The notes below the pieces were generated by a model. It was not told where the DNA came from. It made no database searches and saw only the letters and a program-made list of their open reading frames with translations. 64,000 bases of DNA from positions 78,087 through 142,086 of the forward strand of contig MNCI01034965.1 in assembly GCA_015680685.1 (NCBI GenBank), given 5' to 3'. The position numbers and the translations under genes are program-made. The DNA is from Gnetum montanum. Its lineage: Eukaryota > Streptophyta > Gnetopsida > Gnetales > Gnetaceae. Below are positions 31,928 to 44,042 of this stretch, in pieces; position 1 is the first letter of the stretch; each line of letters starts with the position of its first letter.

Positions 31928-34632
31928 TATAAGGCATCCTTATAATCTGTCAACTTCTTGTACAGAGCATACGTGGCTACTACTTAGTATTTAAGTTCAT
32001 TTTTGGGCCTTCTTACTATTAACATGGCTAAGTTAGCATAATGAAACTTAGCTAACCCAATATAATCTTTCAATTCCTCAATCTATAGGTCTTTATTCTT
32101 CACTTCCACTTGGTGTACATGGGTGTAACTATCCAAGATGGATTTCCAATCAAGATTCCATGCTAACATGGAGTTAATTCTAGCCTTTTCCATCTAGATC
32201 TCTTTTTTATTAATCTATTTATACATGCCCACTAGATCACATAGTGTTCTTTGAGCCTTTCATGTTTCTTTGCCTCATTCTTCCATGCACTAATTTCAAT
32301 AGCTAACTTCTGACAAATAAGGCATACCTCCTTCATTAAGAGGGTTCTATTTTCTTGTGCAAGGCTGCTCATGTCTTGGTTAACCCTCATTAGTTTCTCT
32401 CTCAATTGATGGATGCTAGTTAACCTAGCATTATTAGTAGTGAGCTATTTGTTTTCCTCCTAGGCTACAGTGAGTACCTTAGTAGGTGCAAACGTTTGTG
32501 CTTCAACTATTGAGGCATTTCACACCACTTTCTCCTTCTCAGTTGCCATTTGTTTATTCTACTCCATTAGGCAATTCATCTAATCTATCCTGAATTATTT
32601 CATCTAGTTAGGTGTAATGAATTAAGTGGGGTCTCTATGTTTGGCCCTCAAGGTTATGAGCTCTTCTCGTAATTTTATAATTTTAGCTTCTGCATGCTCC
32701 ACCCTAGTCTTTATCATGACCAATTTACCTTTGGTAGCAATCAGTTCTAAATGCACTACAATGACATCACTTGGGATGTCAAAAAGTATTGTCATCACTT
32801 CCCTAGTTTGTAGTAGTTAATTAAGCACATCTTCATGGTTAACAAGAGTCATCGAGATTTTGGCTAACATTTGAGCATCTCTAGCTTTAGTTAGATCTAC
32901 TGGTGGTACAACATCTACATTGAAGGATTCTTTAATGTGATGAATGATCACCTCTGCTACTCTTGCTACATCTTAGTGCTACATTACCACAACTGTGGCA
33001 CCCTCTCTAGTTTTAACCATCACTTGGAATAGTGTAGCATTCCTAGAGATCTATTGTGACCATTTTGTGTAAGGCATCCTTATGATTTACAAACTTCTTC
33101 TCATATAGAGTGTACATGGTTACTACTTACTATTCTAGTTTATTTTTGGACCTTCCTGCTATCAACATGGCCAAGTTAGCATAATGGAGGTTAGCTAACC
33201 CCATGTATTCTTTTAGGTTGTCAATTTGTATATCTTTATTCTTTACTTCTGCTTGGTGGACATGGGTGTAACTATCCAAGATGGATTACCAATCTAGATT
33301 TTGTACGGATATGAAGTTGATTATGACCTTTTCCATCTAGATCTCTTTTTTACTAATCTACTTGTACATGCCCACCTAATCAAGGAAGTGTTCTTTGAGC
33401 CTTTCATGTTTCTTTACCTCATTTTATCATGCATTAATTTCAACGGTTAACTTCTGATAGATAGCACATACCTCCTCCATTGATCCATTGAGAGAGTTCT
33501 ATTTTCTTGTATGAGGTGGCTCATGTCTTGGGTAATCCTCATCAGTTACTCTCTCAACTGATGAATGCTTTCTTCTAGGATGTTCCTTTACTTTTAGTAT
33601 TAAGCTATTTGTTTTCTTCTTGGGTTGTGATGAATGCCTTAGCATGTGCATACATTTGTGCTTCAACTATTGAGGCATTTGACACCACTTTCTCCTTCTC
33701 AATTGGCATTTGTTTATTCTGCTCCATTAGGCAATTCATCTACTTTGTCGTAAATTACTCTATCTAATTAGGTGTAATGAATTAAGTCAGGTCTCTATGT
33801 CTAGCCCTCATGATCACAAGATCTTCTTGTAATTCTAGAATTTTAGCTTTTGCATGCTCCACCCTAGTCTTGATCATGACTAGTTTACCTTTGGTANGGA
33901 TCATATGGCACTATTGATAACTCTATAAAAGTTGGCTTCCTTGTTTGTTCCCCAACTAAGAGTCTCTGCAATCTATTGCAGATGACTCATTGATGGTCTA
34001 TAATCTTGTGGTGGTGATGGTGGGACTTGCTATTACTACTACTTCTCCTATTGTTGGCCATTAGATCCTACTTATTATTGTTGTTTAATAGTCTGTGTGG
34101 TTTCCCTAGCACCAATCTGTTCCTCACCTTGATATTTCCTCAGTGGTGCTAGTTTGAGTAATTCATCATACGAAGTGTTATGGGCCCTCCTGGGAGTGTA
34201 ATTGGTGTATCCTAATATTCTATCATATTTGCATAACTTCATGATAAGGCAAGGAAATGGAAGTCTTAGCTTTCCTGCCTTCTTTTCTTAAAACTACCTC
34301 TAGATCTCCATAAAGTAAATTTCTATGTGATTGATGTTGTATTTCCCCATTGGGATTGCAGTTCCTCTAGCCTCATAAGTAGCTAATCTATTTAATTCCT
34401 TTATTGGAAATAAGTGATAGGTGACAATTTTCAAATAGATTCTTTCCTCTAGAGTTAGTTTATTATATCCCTTATCTTCCTTTCCATATGCCCATTTTAG
34501 CCAAATTTTCTTTGTTTTAGCATCTAGTCTAGTGGACAAGTATGCTACCTTTGCCGCTTCATTAGGTACGTTGAGATCTTTGGCTATCACCTTGACTGAG
34601 TACAAGACTAAGACTCCTTCAATTTTAATTGT
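31928..34632 (-). pseudogene. Element D ORF3, central part with an internal 1140-base duplication
   Basis: Minus-strand continuation of D's ORF3 between the insertions of elements 2 and 3. The best coding stretch, 34300-34605, lies in the plant transposon-type domain (I-A-K-D-L-N-V-P, T-K-K-I-W-L-K-W, Y-H-L-F-P, G-T-A-I-P-M-G-K-Y). Below it is a long Lys/Glu/Gln-rich coiled-coil type region. This region is tandemly duplicated: 31931-33070 and 33071-33897 align with an offset of exactly 1140 bases (380 codons). The second unit stops at a single N (33897). Stops are frequent. Confidence 0.7.
31931..33897. repeat. Tandem duplication, offset 1140 bases, in D ORF3
   Basis: 'aaggcatccttat' begins both units (31931 and 33071). 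'catgggtgtaactatccaagatgga' and later segments line up at the same offset. Unit 2 is visible for 827 bases before the N at 33897. Confidence 0.85.
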
Positions 34633-34637
34633 AGTGT

Positions 34638-35461
34638 TGATGAGTCATCCTTCTTTGGCCCTAATGTCAGATACCCGATGTCACCTCATCTGGATCTCGC
34701 CTATAAATATGGTGCTGGTGCTAGGGTACTCAAATAAGGGAGGTAGTAAGTAGTTGATAGTCAGTAAATAGTTCTAGTTTTTAGTTTCTTCTTTCAAAGT
34801 CTATTATTCCTAGTGCATGCCCATAGTGTGATGCTTGTAATCATATGACACCTTTAGTCAAGTGTGATGTACTTGGACACATTACATGACTAGCAATAAT
34901 GATTGAGATTGCTTTCATCATGGCAACATCCACTTAAATTATTGTTGCTTTATTTATTTAATGCTCTCTTTAGTTAATCATTTACATTTATTGTTATTTA
35001 CTATTCTTGTTATTAAGTGGAATGCATATGCCTTAATGTCAAGCATTTAAGTGTAAATACTTGGTAGTCTAGAGGTGTATTATTTAGCATAACTAGTGAC
35101 ATACATGTGGCAAGACCAGAAGTAATTCCACGAAGTCTAAGACATGTATAAATGGTTAAGAGCAAATACCATCACCCATAGGATATTTTAGACTTTGTTT
35201 TCCATTATTTATTAGTTAAGAAATTTATCCCTTTATCACCATTAGGAGTAGCATAGAATTAGGAACAACAGCATATGCCTTACTTTGGACTAAACCATAT
35301 GTGAAAAAGCTACCACTAGTCCAAGTGGGAAGATAGCGAACTGTGATCAAAGCATAACGATCTAGGTGTCACAACTAGTTCCATCCATGGAATTTGACTA
35401 GATTTTTCATGAACGCTTGTAATTTGTATGGTTGAGTGTAGCGGTACCTCATCGCTCATCA
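34638..35461 (+). repeat. Element 3 5' LTR (824 bp)
   Basis: TGATGAG to CTCATCA. TATAAATA at 34702-34709. The U3 block before it is short ('atgtcagatacccgatgtca'), about 50 bases shorter than in the 3' LTR. Confidence 0.9.
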
Positions 35462-35462
35462 T

Positions 35463-35480
35463 TGGCATTATTGTTGGGGA
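35463..35480 (+). other. Element 3 primer-binding site (tRNA-Asp type)
   Basis: TGGCATTATTGTTGGGGA, one base after the LTR; a decayed form of the tRNA-Asp complement. Confidence 0.8.
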
Positions 35481-35587
35481 TGGTGCTAGTTATCTAGACT
35501 AGTTATATTATACACAATCACTGTAAAAGTTATTAATGATATATCTTTCAGAAACTCTTAGCTCACACACACCATAAATCAAGAACA

Positions 35588-38175
35588 ATGTCTCTCTCAC
35601 ATGGAAGTAACTATGTGCTGTATAGTGAACACATTCATTAGAGAACTAACAAGATATATGATGAAGAAGATTGGAGTGATCAACCTTATGCAGGGGTTTC
35701 TTATGATCATGACCATCCTAATTACACTCAAAGACTACATGCACCTAAGGTAGACAATCTTGGAGGAGATGATGTAGGTCCTAGACTAGGGGAGGCCTCA
35801 AGGCCTAAGACTTCCTCAAAACCAAGAAATAATAAATCAAAGGACCCCAAAGAACACTATAGAAGCCATAGCAATACTTCCAATCCTTCGTCTTCCTCTT
35901 TCCTTTCAATGTCTAGTTCTAACGAAGATAAACATAGGTATAAAGATAAAGCTCCATCAAAGGATCATACTAAAAACCAAAATTAAACCCATAAGAAAAG
36001 TCAAAGAAGTCACCATGGACATAGAAATTTCCCTCAAAATTTTTTTAATGATGATGAACCCTTGTTGGCCACAAGAGGCTAATGCATATCATAAAGGCAA
36101 TTAAGATATCTTGTAGACATTGCAAAAAGAGTCATCGACCTAAGCTTGACATGAATAATATTCCAAAATTTGTAGGAGGCTATGATTTAGATCCATGACA
36201 TCCTATACAAGCCTTCCATGATGCCTATGTGTTCTACAACATGGAAAGTGAGTGGAAAAAACTTAAGCTCTTTCCTAGGACACTAATTAATAGAGCCAAA
36301 GTGTGGCATAGAGCATGCATATCATAGAGGCAGTTAAGATATCTCACTGACATTGCAAAAAAGAGTTGTCTACTTAATATTGACATGAATAATATTCCAA
36401 AATTTGTAGGAGGCTATGATTCAAATCTGCAACATTATTTAGAAGCCTTCCATGATGCTTGTGTGTTCTACAACATGGAAAGTGAGTGGAAAAAGCTTAA
36501 GCTATTTCCTAGGATACTAATTAATAGAGTTGAAATGTGGTATATATTGTTGACACCAAATTCAATATGATGATGGTCTACAATGTGAGAACTTTTCAAT
36601 AAGAAATACCAAACCTATGCAAGAGTGTCCAATTTGAGGAGACAGATCCAAGAGTGGAAGCAAAAATAACATGAACCCATAGACATGACCTTAGATAAAT
36701 ATTATGCCTTACTGAATAGATGCCTAGGCCATGGTTTCTTTGAGGAGGAGCAACTTTTCCATATCATAGATGGGCTTTGTAATGAAATAAGGGAGACCCT
36801 TGAGATTTATGACCCAGGGCAATTATATGAGCACCAAGCCCATCAGGTCAGAGAGTTAATAGAGCATGTGGAAAAAGAAGAAGGAGAGATGTGCAAGTGG
36901 GAGAATGTCAAGAAATGTCAATGGGATCCACCTCTTCAATCGAAGGAGGTCCCAATTTATGGTAAGGAGAATGAAACTACCTTTAATAAGGTGATTCTGC
37001 AATAGACTTTGTCGATACAGGAGTCTATTGATGATCTAGAAGCAAAGCTTAATAGGATGTCCAAATGGATAAACGAAAACATCACAAACCTTCTTGAGAT
37101 GGTCATAGAGAAGGTAATGCAAAACATGCTAGGTGATCACAATAAATAGAGGACACAGAACCAAGAAACAATTAGGAACACTTTTCAACAAGCAAGAAAA
37201 GTGGCTAACAATAGTTAGGCCAAAAACTCCATCACAAACAAAGATAATGAATGCGACCTATGCATATATGACCACCCAAGTGGACAATTCCTCATATTTT
37301 TGCATCTATAGGAGTATTGGGTAAGTGCCTTAAATCCAAAACATGTGCAAAAGCACATGCTCTGAAGACTTCCTCTCCCACAAGGTAATTTTAGATAGTC
37401 CCACAATCAATTAAACCATCCTAGGAGGACTTATTACCAACCTCAACATTAGCATCAACTGTAGTGGAAACAACCATAATCATGGGGACAGCCACCACCA
37501 AATCAACCATACCCATCAAAATCTCATGAATATTATGTTCAACACCCTATTTCTCCAACTAGTTTTGCATCCTCTACTTCTAATCGCCACTACCACTCTC
37601 CTGAGTACCATCAATACATGACATCCCTTGAAGGATCACCATCTTGCACCTCTTACTCTTCAACCTACCATTGATATTCTTATCATTCACCTCCTTATAT
37701 TCCATCATTAGCAACTTAGAAAGATCTAGCACCCCAATATCAACAAACAAGTGCCACATGTACTACAACTGGGCATAGACATGCTGATGCTAGTTGGTCC
37801 CAACTGCAATGCCAGAAACATCCCTTCTAGAGGAAAGGTTGTAAGCTAAAGCAAACCATGCATGGACTCACTACATCACCTGTGCTAGTGCAAGGCCAAC
37901 CTGGTGCACTACCTTCATTGCCTCAACCAACATTCTCTAACCATACATTAAGGCCACCATCCATTAGTCCTCCAATCCCACATCAAACTAATGAATTTAC
38001 AAGCATGGGAAGAAAAATAAATCGATGCATACCACCTCATAAGCAAGGGTGTAATCATGGGCTAGTCATCCATAATGTTAACACACCTCATATCCTAACC
38101 CACCACATGTATACCAATCAGGTGTGTGAGCAACAATTTTTCTACCTAGCCACCACACCACAAATAGGTACCTAG
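35588..38175 (+). pseudogene. Element 3 gag (decayed, internal duplication, no protease)
   Basis: The ATG at 35588 opens a frame that is readable to about 36080 with few stops: Y-D-E-E-D-W region, then a Lys/Ser/Asn-rich stretch. The gag domain with M-N-N-I-P-K-F-V-G-G-Y-D appears twice in tandem (36084-36316 and 36317-36550). It continues through K-K-Y-Q-T-Y, Y-A-L-L-N-R-C-L-G-H-G-F and a Glu-rich helix (36685-37005). A zinc-knuckle-like C-D-L-C is at about 37255 and the tail is Pro-rich. The protease segment present in elements 1, 2, D and H is absent: the Pro-rich part runs straight into the sequence that lies downstream of protease in the others (G-C-N-H-G, N-V-N-T). Confidence 0.8.
36084..36551 (+). 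repeat. Tandem duplication, 234-base unit, in element 3 gag
   Basis: 'gcatatcata(a/g)aggca(a/g)ttaagatatct' begins the units at 36084 and 36317 and 'tgtaggaggctatgatt' occurs at 36171 and 36405, offset 233-234 bases (78 codons). The copies differ by scattered substitutions. Confidence 0.9.
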
Positions 38176-38260
38176 TGGTCGAGGCGTGCAAGGTTCCCAA
38201 CGTTTCATACATGCATGGATTCTATTCATCCACTTATTAATCCTAGACATAGTTAAATGT

Positions 38261-38277
38261 TTAGTTGTGGGGGTTCT
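38261..38277 (+). other. Element 3 second (central) polypurine-tract-like site
   Basis: TTAGTTGTGGGGGTTCT after the gag frame, followed by a T-rich tract (38290-38410). It is equivalent to 25904-25919 of element 2. Confidence 0.55.
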
Positions 38278-39614
38278 CCCCCCCATTCTATCTTTAGGAT
38301 TTTTAGGTGCTTTTCATCTTTTTGTTTTCCAATTTTTTGTCATTTCCCTATTTCTTGATCTAGCTTTTCCTATTTCTCTTGTTGTTGTTTTGATTCTCTT
38401 TTGTAATCTCACTTGTGAATAAAATAATCATGTTATCCAATGAGGTGAGGTTTTCTCTATGTTGTCGAGTCATAAGGGATTAATTATTCGGACATTGAGA
38501 CCACAACATCCATCCACCCATTCCATTAATAAGAGGTTCTTACTTTGGTCATAATGGTAATCTTTTTCATCATCTAACTTAACAATAATTTTATAATCAT
38601 TGTGTCTAGAGAGAAGAGTGCAAAACCAAGGTAGAGTGTAAAGGGTGTGACATCAAGGGGATTTGTGGATTCTCTTTGGCTACTTCTGTATGCTCTATCA
38701 TGTTGCTGAGGTTGTAACCATATCCTTGTAGATCTAACAAAAAATTGGGAGTAAGAGCAACTTAAAACAACATTGAATAAACTTATGTGGGTTCCATTGG
38801 AAAAACATGTACCCATGCCTAAAGGTTGGTAGCTTCACAGACCCATAAAAAAACCAATAAGTGTTCCTTACTACTACTCCTCCCTTGGACAAAATGCCAA
38901 GTCATGTTACTCTTCATGACTTTGATAGTCTTATGATTGTTTGCTGATGGGATGAAATAATGCAATGTCATTGAAATGTGGTTTGGACTTGCTTTGAATC
39001 TTAGATAGATGGACACATGGTTATTTAACCATTAATAACACACAAGGTTTCATTGTGAACATGGTACAATATCTCATGTCTCAATTTTTGTGATCCCTTC
39101 TACGGTCCATTTCATCTCATTGTTTGAATGTTCATAACTTGTGGTTTTGTGTAACATAGAGTCATTATCTCAATTTAGTGGTTTTAACATGTGTGTTTTG
39201 TTTTACAAGTATGCATTGCATTCAACTCCTTTATTTCCTATGAACATTATAGGTGTGGTTACACAAGAGCATCATAGGCTAAAAACTACTTTGGGGAGGA
39301 TCCACTTGCATAACTTTTGTGACTTATACTTGTTTCACCTAACCACACTATTTTTCACCTTCCAAGAGCTCAAATCGATATATTTTCTTGTTTCCATTAT
39401 TACGAATGTAATTTTTCCCACAATCATGCTTTCAATGCCTTTTTTCTTGTTCATTCTCTTAGTTTTCACCTCGATGACTTCACCCTATCATCGTTTCAGT
39501 GCATCCAATTAATTTTTCACTTACCCAAGATACTAAACTTAACTTTAACCATTCCAACCAATCCTAGTGCTTCAGTTTTCATGTTCATTGGCCCCATAAA
39601 ATCAAAATTTTTGG
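38278..39614 (+). other. Element 3 non-coding spacer
   Basis: Aligns with the spacer of element I over much of its length. It contains GGTGTGACATCAAGGGGATT (38643-38662) followed by a 'gattctctttggctac' segment, and 'gggaggatccacttgcataa' (about 39294), also seen in elements 1 and I. Confidence 0.65.
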
Positions 39615-39662
39615 ACCTCAACATTGTGTACTTGACATCAAGTTTGAAAATCACTATAAATA
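39615..39662 (+). promoter_or_regulatory. Element 3 internal U3-like block and TATA box upstream of ORF3
   Basis: CTCAACATTG and TACTTGACATCAAG match the words of this element's own 3' LTR block (CCCAACATTGCC and ATACTTGACATTAG at 43225-43275). TATAAATATG follows (39655-39662), the same box as in the LTR. The putative donor is 170 bases downstream. Confidence 0.5.
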
Positions 39663-39824
39663 TGACCCCCATGATACTCTGAACCTTATTTCGATCATTT
39701 GTTACTAGGGGAGTTGTTGCATTTTTTCTTGTGACTTAGATATTTGCACCTCCATCTTCCACGTGCAATATCTACCTCCTTAACACTCCAATTTTCATGT
39801 TGTTTGAATCTATCTGAACCTGGA

Positions 39825-40226
39825 GTGTTCAACTTAGTCGTTGGGAGAGGGTGGNGATGCATGGATGTAAAACTTGCACTGATTTGCTAAAATTTGCTAT
39901 CACATAGAAGGTATCATAAGGGTAATAATGTTAAAAACCTTAGAAATTATAATGAAAAATCACTAACGGTATTGCCAAAAGTCTAATTTTTTCTAACCCA
40001 CGAGCCTATAACCATTATTATAAGCCACATATAACAAAAAAGGAAACTCATTGCAAGGGTCATAGAAAGAAATAGATACTTTTTGGGGGATTTTTCTTGA
40101 AAATTTTCCTAACCCTACAATCATATACATTATGAGCTTAATGAACTAAGGTTATGAGTAAAGGTATAAATTGATTAACAATAACAAACATAACCTTAGT
40201 AACACTTGGGTGTTGCTTGCTTACAA
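39825..40226 (+). other. Element 3 putative ORF3 intron (402 bp), acceptor mutated
   Basis: A GTGTTC donor stands in the conserved context 'cctgga'. The 3' end 'ttgcttacaa' has A where the other copies have the G of AG, and abuts ATGGCCCC. A single N lies at 39855. Confidence 0.4.
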
Positions 40227-42907
40227 ATGGCCCCAAAAAGAGGTGCTCAAGGTGAAACCTTGTAGAGAGTTGCTAAGCATCCACATCATAGCCATGGTCA
40301 ACAAGGAGAACATGAGGAACATGCTAAGTAGGAGGCCCAATCCTTCAGTATTCATCAAGAGGCCCTTGCTATTAGGCAATTGGTCCAAGGTGAGGCAGAA
40401 GAAGTACCAGCTCCCGAACAGGGACAACATCTCATGTTGCCCCTTAACTGACTTCTTGCCATCTTGGAAAAGTCCACATTGACTTTAGTCATTATGGAAA
40501 TGAACTTTGGTCCATTTGTGGAATTTTCTTTAGAGGTGGTGCAGACATAGCTCAAAACATTTCCATGGTGGCCTATCTTATCCGACACTAGTGAATGGTA
40601 CTTGGGTGAATTTTATCAATTTCGACATAATAATGACAAAGGTACCACTGTTAACATTTGTGAGGTAAATGTATCTTACTCAATCAAGGACATAGCTACA
40701 ACTCTCAACCTACCCAATGAATGGGCTAAGGTTGCTCGCCTGTTCACTAAATCTAACCCTGAAACAAAGAAACTATGACTAAGGCATGCATATGGCAAAG
40801 AAGATATGTCATAAAATGAGATGAATTTGGAAGAGAAAACCTACATCAAGATTGGGACATACCACTTTTTTCCTACCAAAGGACTCAATTGAATCTCCAC
40901 TTATGTGGCTAGGGGAAGTACTATTTTAATGGGCAAATTTGCAACAACCTTTCCCAGTACTATTTCACAAAGATTCAACGATAGTTTGAAGAAATGAAGT
41001 CAAGGAGACCAACACTTTCATTTTTCTACTTAATCAAAAAGCTATGCAAGCATGCTAGAATCTTGAAATATAACAATGATATCCCTAGGAAGGCTCAGAA
41101 TTCCTCCTTTGTAGAACTCCTAAAAACCGCAGCACCAAGAAAAGATTCTAGTGAAGAGGAAGAAGCTGAGAAGGAGGTAGAACCCAAAATAGAAAAGCAG
41201 TAAGAGCCTAAATAGCATTCGCAAGCACAAGCTCCACCATCGTTGTTGTAAGATTATAGAGCATCTATGAGCCACCTATAGAGAATTTCTAAAATTGTTA
41301 GCTGGGGAAGTAAGGATGAGGCCAATCTCTTCCAAGTTATGGACAACCCCATACGACCCACCGTATTAGCTAATCCAACTAGGGGAGAGATCTCAATTTA
41401 ATTAGGAGGAGGGCGATCCCAATGATCAGGTCAGATCTCTATAAATGCTGCATGCTTTCAAGTCACATTGGAAATTGGAGAAGGTGCCACAATCATGGTG
41501 CTACAACACGAGGATGCAGCAAGTGCAATAGAGGTGATCATTGATCACATCCAACAGTTGTTCAATGTTCGTATTATGCCTTCGACTAATCTAGTAGGAA
41601 CTAAAGATGCATAGATGCTAGTAGAGACCTCAATGACTCCTACAGTGCATGAGGACATGCTCAATCATTTTTTGCAGATGGGTCAAGTGATGACCACTTT
41701 GTTTGACATCCCTAGTGATGTCATTGCAACTCAATCAAACCTCATCACCATCAAAGGAAAGTTGGTCATGATAGAGGTCATGGTAAAACATGCAGAAGCT
41801 AAGACATAGAGATTACAAGAAGAGCTAGCTACCCTATAAGCTGAACAATGGGATCCAACTCATTTTTTTGTGCCCATCCAACTAGAGAAATTTAGGATAG
41901 AGGAACTTACCAAGTTAGAAAAGGAGAGAGCAACTACAAAGCGAGAGAAGGAGATAATGGTTTAAAATGCCTCTACTACATATGTGTAGTCCCATGTGTA
42001 TAAAAAGGAATTAATCATTGTCCAAGAGGAAAATAAGTAGTATGCTATAGAGAATTCTCAATTAACCACTATGAAAAAACAAAAGAACATCTTAGAATAA
42101 TGCATCCACCAATCACGAGAACAATTAGTGAGAATCAACTAGAATATGAGTATATTGGCTTAGAAGAATAGAATCCTCTCCATGGAGGAGGTACGTGCTA
42201 TTTACCAAAATTTAGTAATCAAAATTAGTGCATGGTAGAATGAGGCCAAAAAGCATGAAAAATTGAAAGAGCACTTCCATGACCAAGTTGGCATGTATAA
42301 GAAAATCAATGAGAAGAAAATCAAGATGGCTAAGGCCAACATTAGTTCCCTATCATCACAGAATTCTAAACGGTAGGCCATCTTGGATACTTATGCTACA
42401 GTCCAATAAGCACAAGTCAAAAACAAGGACCTGCAGATATAGGATTTAAAGGAATACATGGTGTTGGCTAACCTTAGATATGGCAACCTTGCCATGTTAA
42501 CAGTAGGTTGTCCTTGAAGGTAGCTAGAGAAACAAGTGATGATCACCTATGTGTTGTATGAAAAGGAGTTTGTAGATCAAAAAGATGCTTTGCAAAAGTT
42601 ACAGGTGGCAAACTTAGAGTTAGAGGTGGTCAAAGCTAGTTATCAACGAAAAAAAGATGTAGCCTCAAACCTAGCTCGTAGATTGATGGATTATCATCTA
42701 CTCAAACATAAAACTAAAGCTTTCAAGGAAGAACGACAATAATTCATAGAATGGTATATAAAGGCGAATGAAATATTTTCTTAACTACCATGTCCTTGGG
42801 ATGTACTAGCACTAGCACACATCAGCATAGTAGCCTGGATAGTGCATGACCCAAGGATGAAGGAGGAAAAATTGTAGGTCTTACTCAATCAATACAAGTT
42901 TCAATGA
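40227..42907 (+). pseudogene. Element 3 ORF3: plant transposon-type domain protein with coiled coil (decayed)
   Basis: Begins M-A-P-K-R-G at ATG 40227. The segment E-A-Q-S-F-S-I-H-Q (about 40330) recurs in D. The plant transposon-type domain (about 40490-41100) includes N-F-G-P-F-V-E-F, E-W-Y-L-G-E-F-Y-Q-F, L-N-L-P-N-E-W-A-K-V-A and L-S-F-F-Y-L-I-K-K-L-C-K. A Glu/Lys-rich hinge and a long coiled-coil type region follow (about 41250-42740). The tail is P-C-P-W-D-V ... H-D-P-R-M-K-E-E-K (42787-42880), with the stop at 42905-42907. In-frame stops are numerous but the frame is mostly preserved. Confidence 0.75.
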
Positions 42908-43151
42908 CCTGGTAATAAAGGGAAGTAGGTGATGGAAGAGTCACTACCTCTCAGCACCACATGAGCTTTCTAGTCTTATTTTTATTTCATTTTGTATTAA
43001 TGTGTTCCATTTTTATACTACACCACTGGGACATGCAAAGAGTCAATTATTTTGTTTATTGTTTGAGTCAGTCAATAATCCCATACCTGCCAATATTTTG
43101 TAAAGAACTTATTCCTCATTTTGTTTAACTTGAGGACAAGTTTTCATTCAA
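42908..43151 (+). other. Element 3 untranslated tail
   Basis: T-rich, ending in the conserved ACTTGAGGACAAGTTTTCAT before the polypurine tract. Confidence 0.6.
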
Positions 43152-43162
43152 TCATGAGGGTA
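43152..43162 (+). other. Element 3 3' polypurine tract
   Basis: TCATGAGGGTA directly before the 3' LTR; one G has become A relative to the others. Confidence 0.8.
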
Positions 43163-44037
43163 TAATGAGTCATCCTTCTATGGACCTGACATTGGATATG
43201 CGATGTTGAAGCCTTGATGTTGCATACTTGACATTAGGGCTAATAAGTAACATTGGATACCCAACATTGCCTCATCTGGATCTTACCTATAAATATGGTG
43301 TTGTGGTACTCAGATGAGGGAGGTAGTAAGTAGTTGATAGTCAATAGATGGTTCTAGTATATTTTCTTCTTTGAAAGTCTATTATTCCCAGTGCGTGCCC
43401 ATAGTATGATGCTTGTAATCATACGACACCTTTTTTTGAGTGTGATGTACTTGGACACGTTACATGATTGGCAATAAAGATTAAGATTACTTCCATCATT
43501 GCAGCATCCACTTAGATTATTGTTGCTTTAATTATTTAATGATCTCTTTAGTTAAACATTTCCATTTATTTTTATTTACCATTCTTGTTATTAAGCAGAA
43601 TGTGTATGGCTTAATGACAAGTGTTTAGTGTAAATACTTGGTAGTCCAAAGGTGTATCATTTGGCATAACCAATGACATACACTTGGCAATCCCAAAAGT
43701 AATTCCATGAAGTCCAAGATGAGTATAGATGATTAAGAGCAGATACCATCACCCATAGGCTAGTTTAGACTTTGTTTTCATTATTTATTAGTTAATTAAT
43801 TTATCCCTTTATTACCATTAGGAGTAGCATAGAATTAGGAACAACATCATATGCCTCACTTTGGACTAAACCATATGTGACAAAGCTACCACTAGTCCAA
43901 GTGGGAAGATAGCAAACTATGATCAAAGCATAATGATCTAGGTGTCACAACAAGTCCCATCCATGGAATTTAACTAGATTGTGCATGAATACTTGTAATT
44001 CATATGGTTAAGTGTACGGGTACCTCACTGTTCATTA
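43163..44037 (+). repeat. Element 3 3' LTR (875 bp)
   Basis: Starts TAATGAG (decayed TGATGAG) and ends TTCATTA. The U3 block has repeated CTTGACATT, AACATTG and GGATAC words before TATAAATA (about 43290). It is longer than the 5' LTR by about 50 bases, in this block. Confidence 0.9.
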
Positions 44038-44042
44038 AGTGC

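Larger units (their letters stand above)
34638..44037 (+). mobile_element. Element 3: pol-less Athila/Tat-like element, 9.4 kb
   Basis: 5' LTR 34638-35461, primer site 35463-35480, gag 35588 to about 38175, second polypurine tract 38261-38277, spacer, internal promoter block (39615-39662), intron-like segment (39825-40226), ORF3 40227-42907, polypurine tract 43152-43162, 3' LTR 43163-44037. Target duplication AGTGT (34633-34637) and AGTGC (44038-44042), one transition apart, inside ORF3 of element D. Protease, RT, RNase H and integrase are missing, so mobility would have needed enzymes from relatives. Confidence 0.92.
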
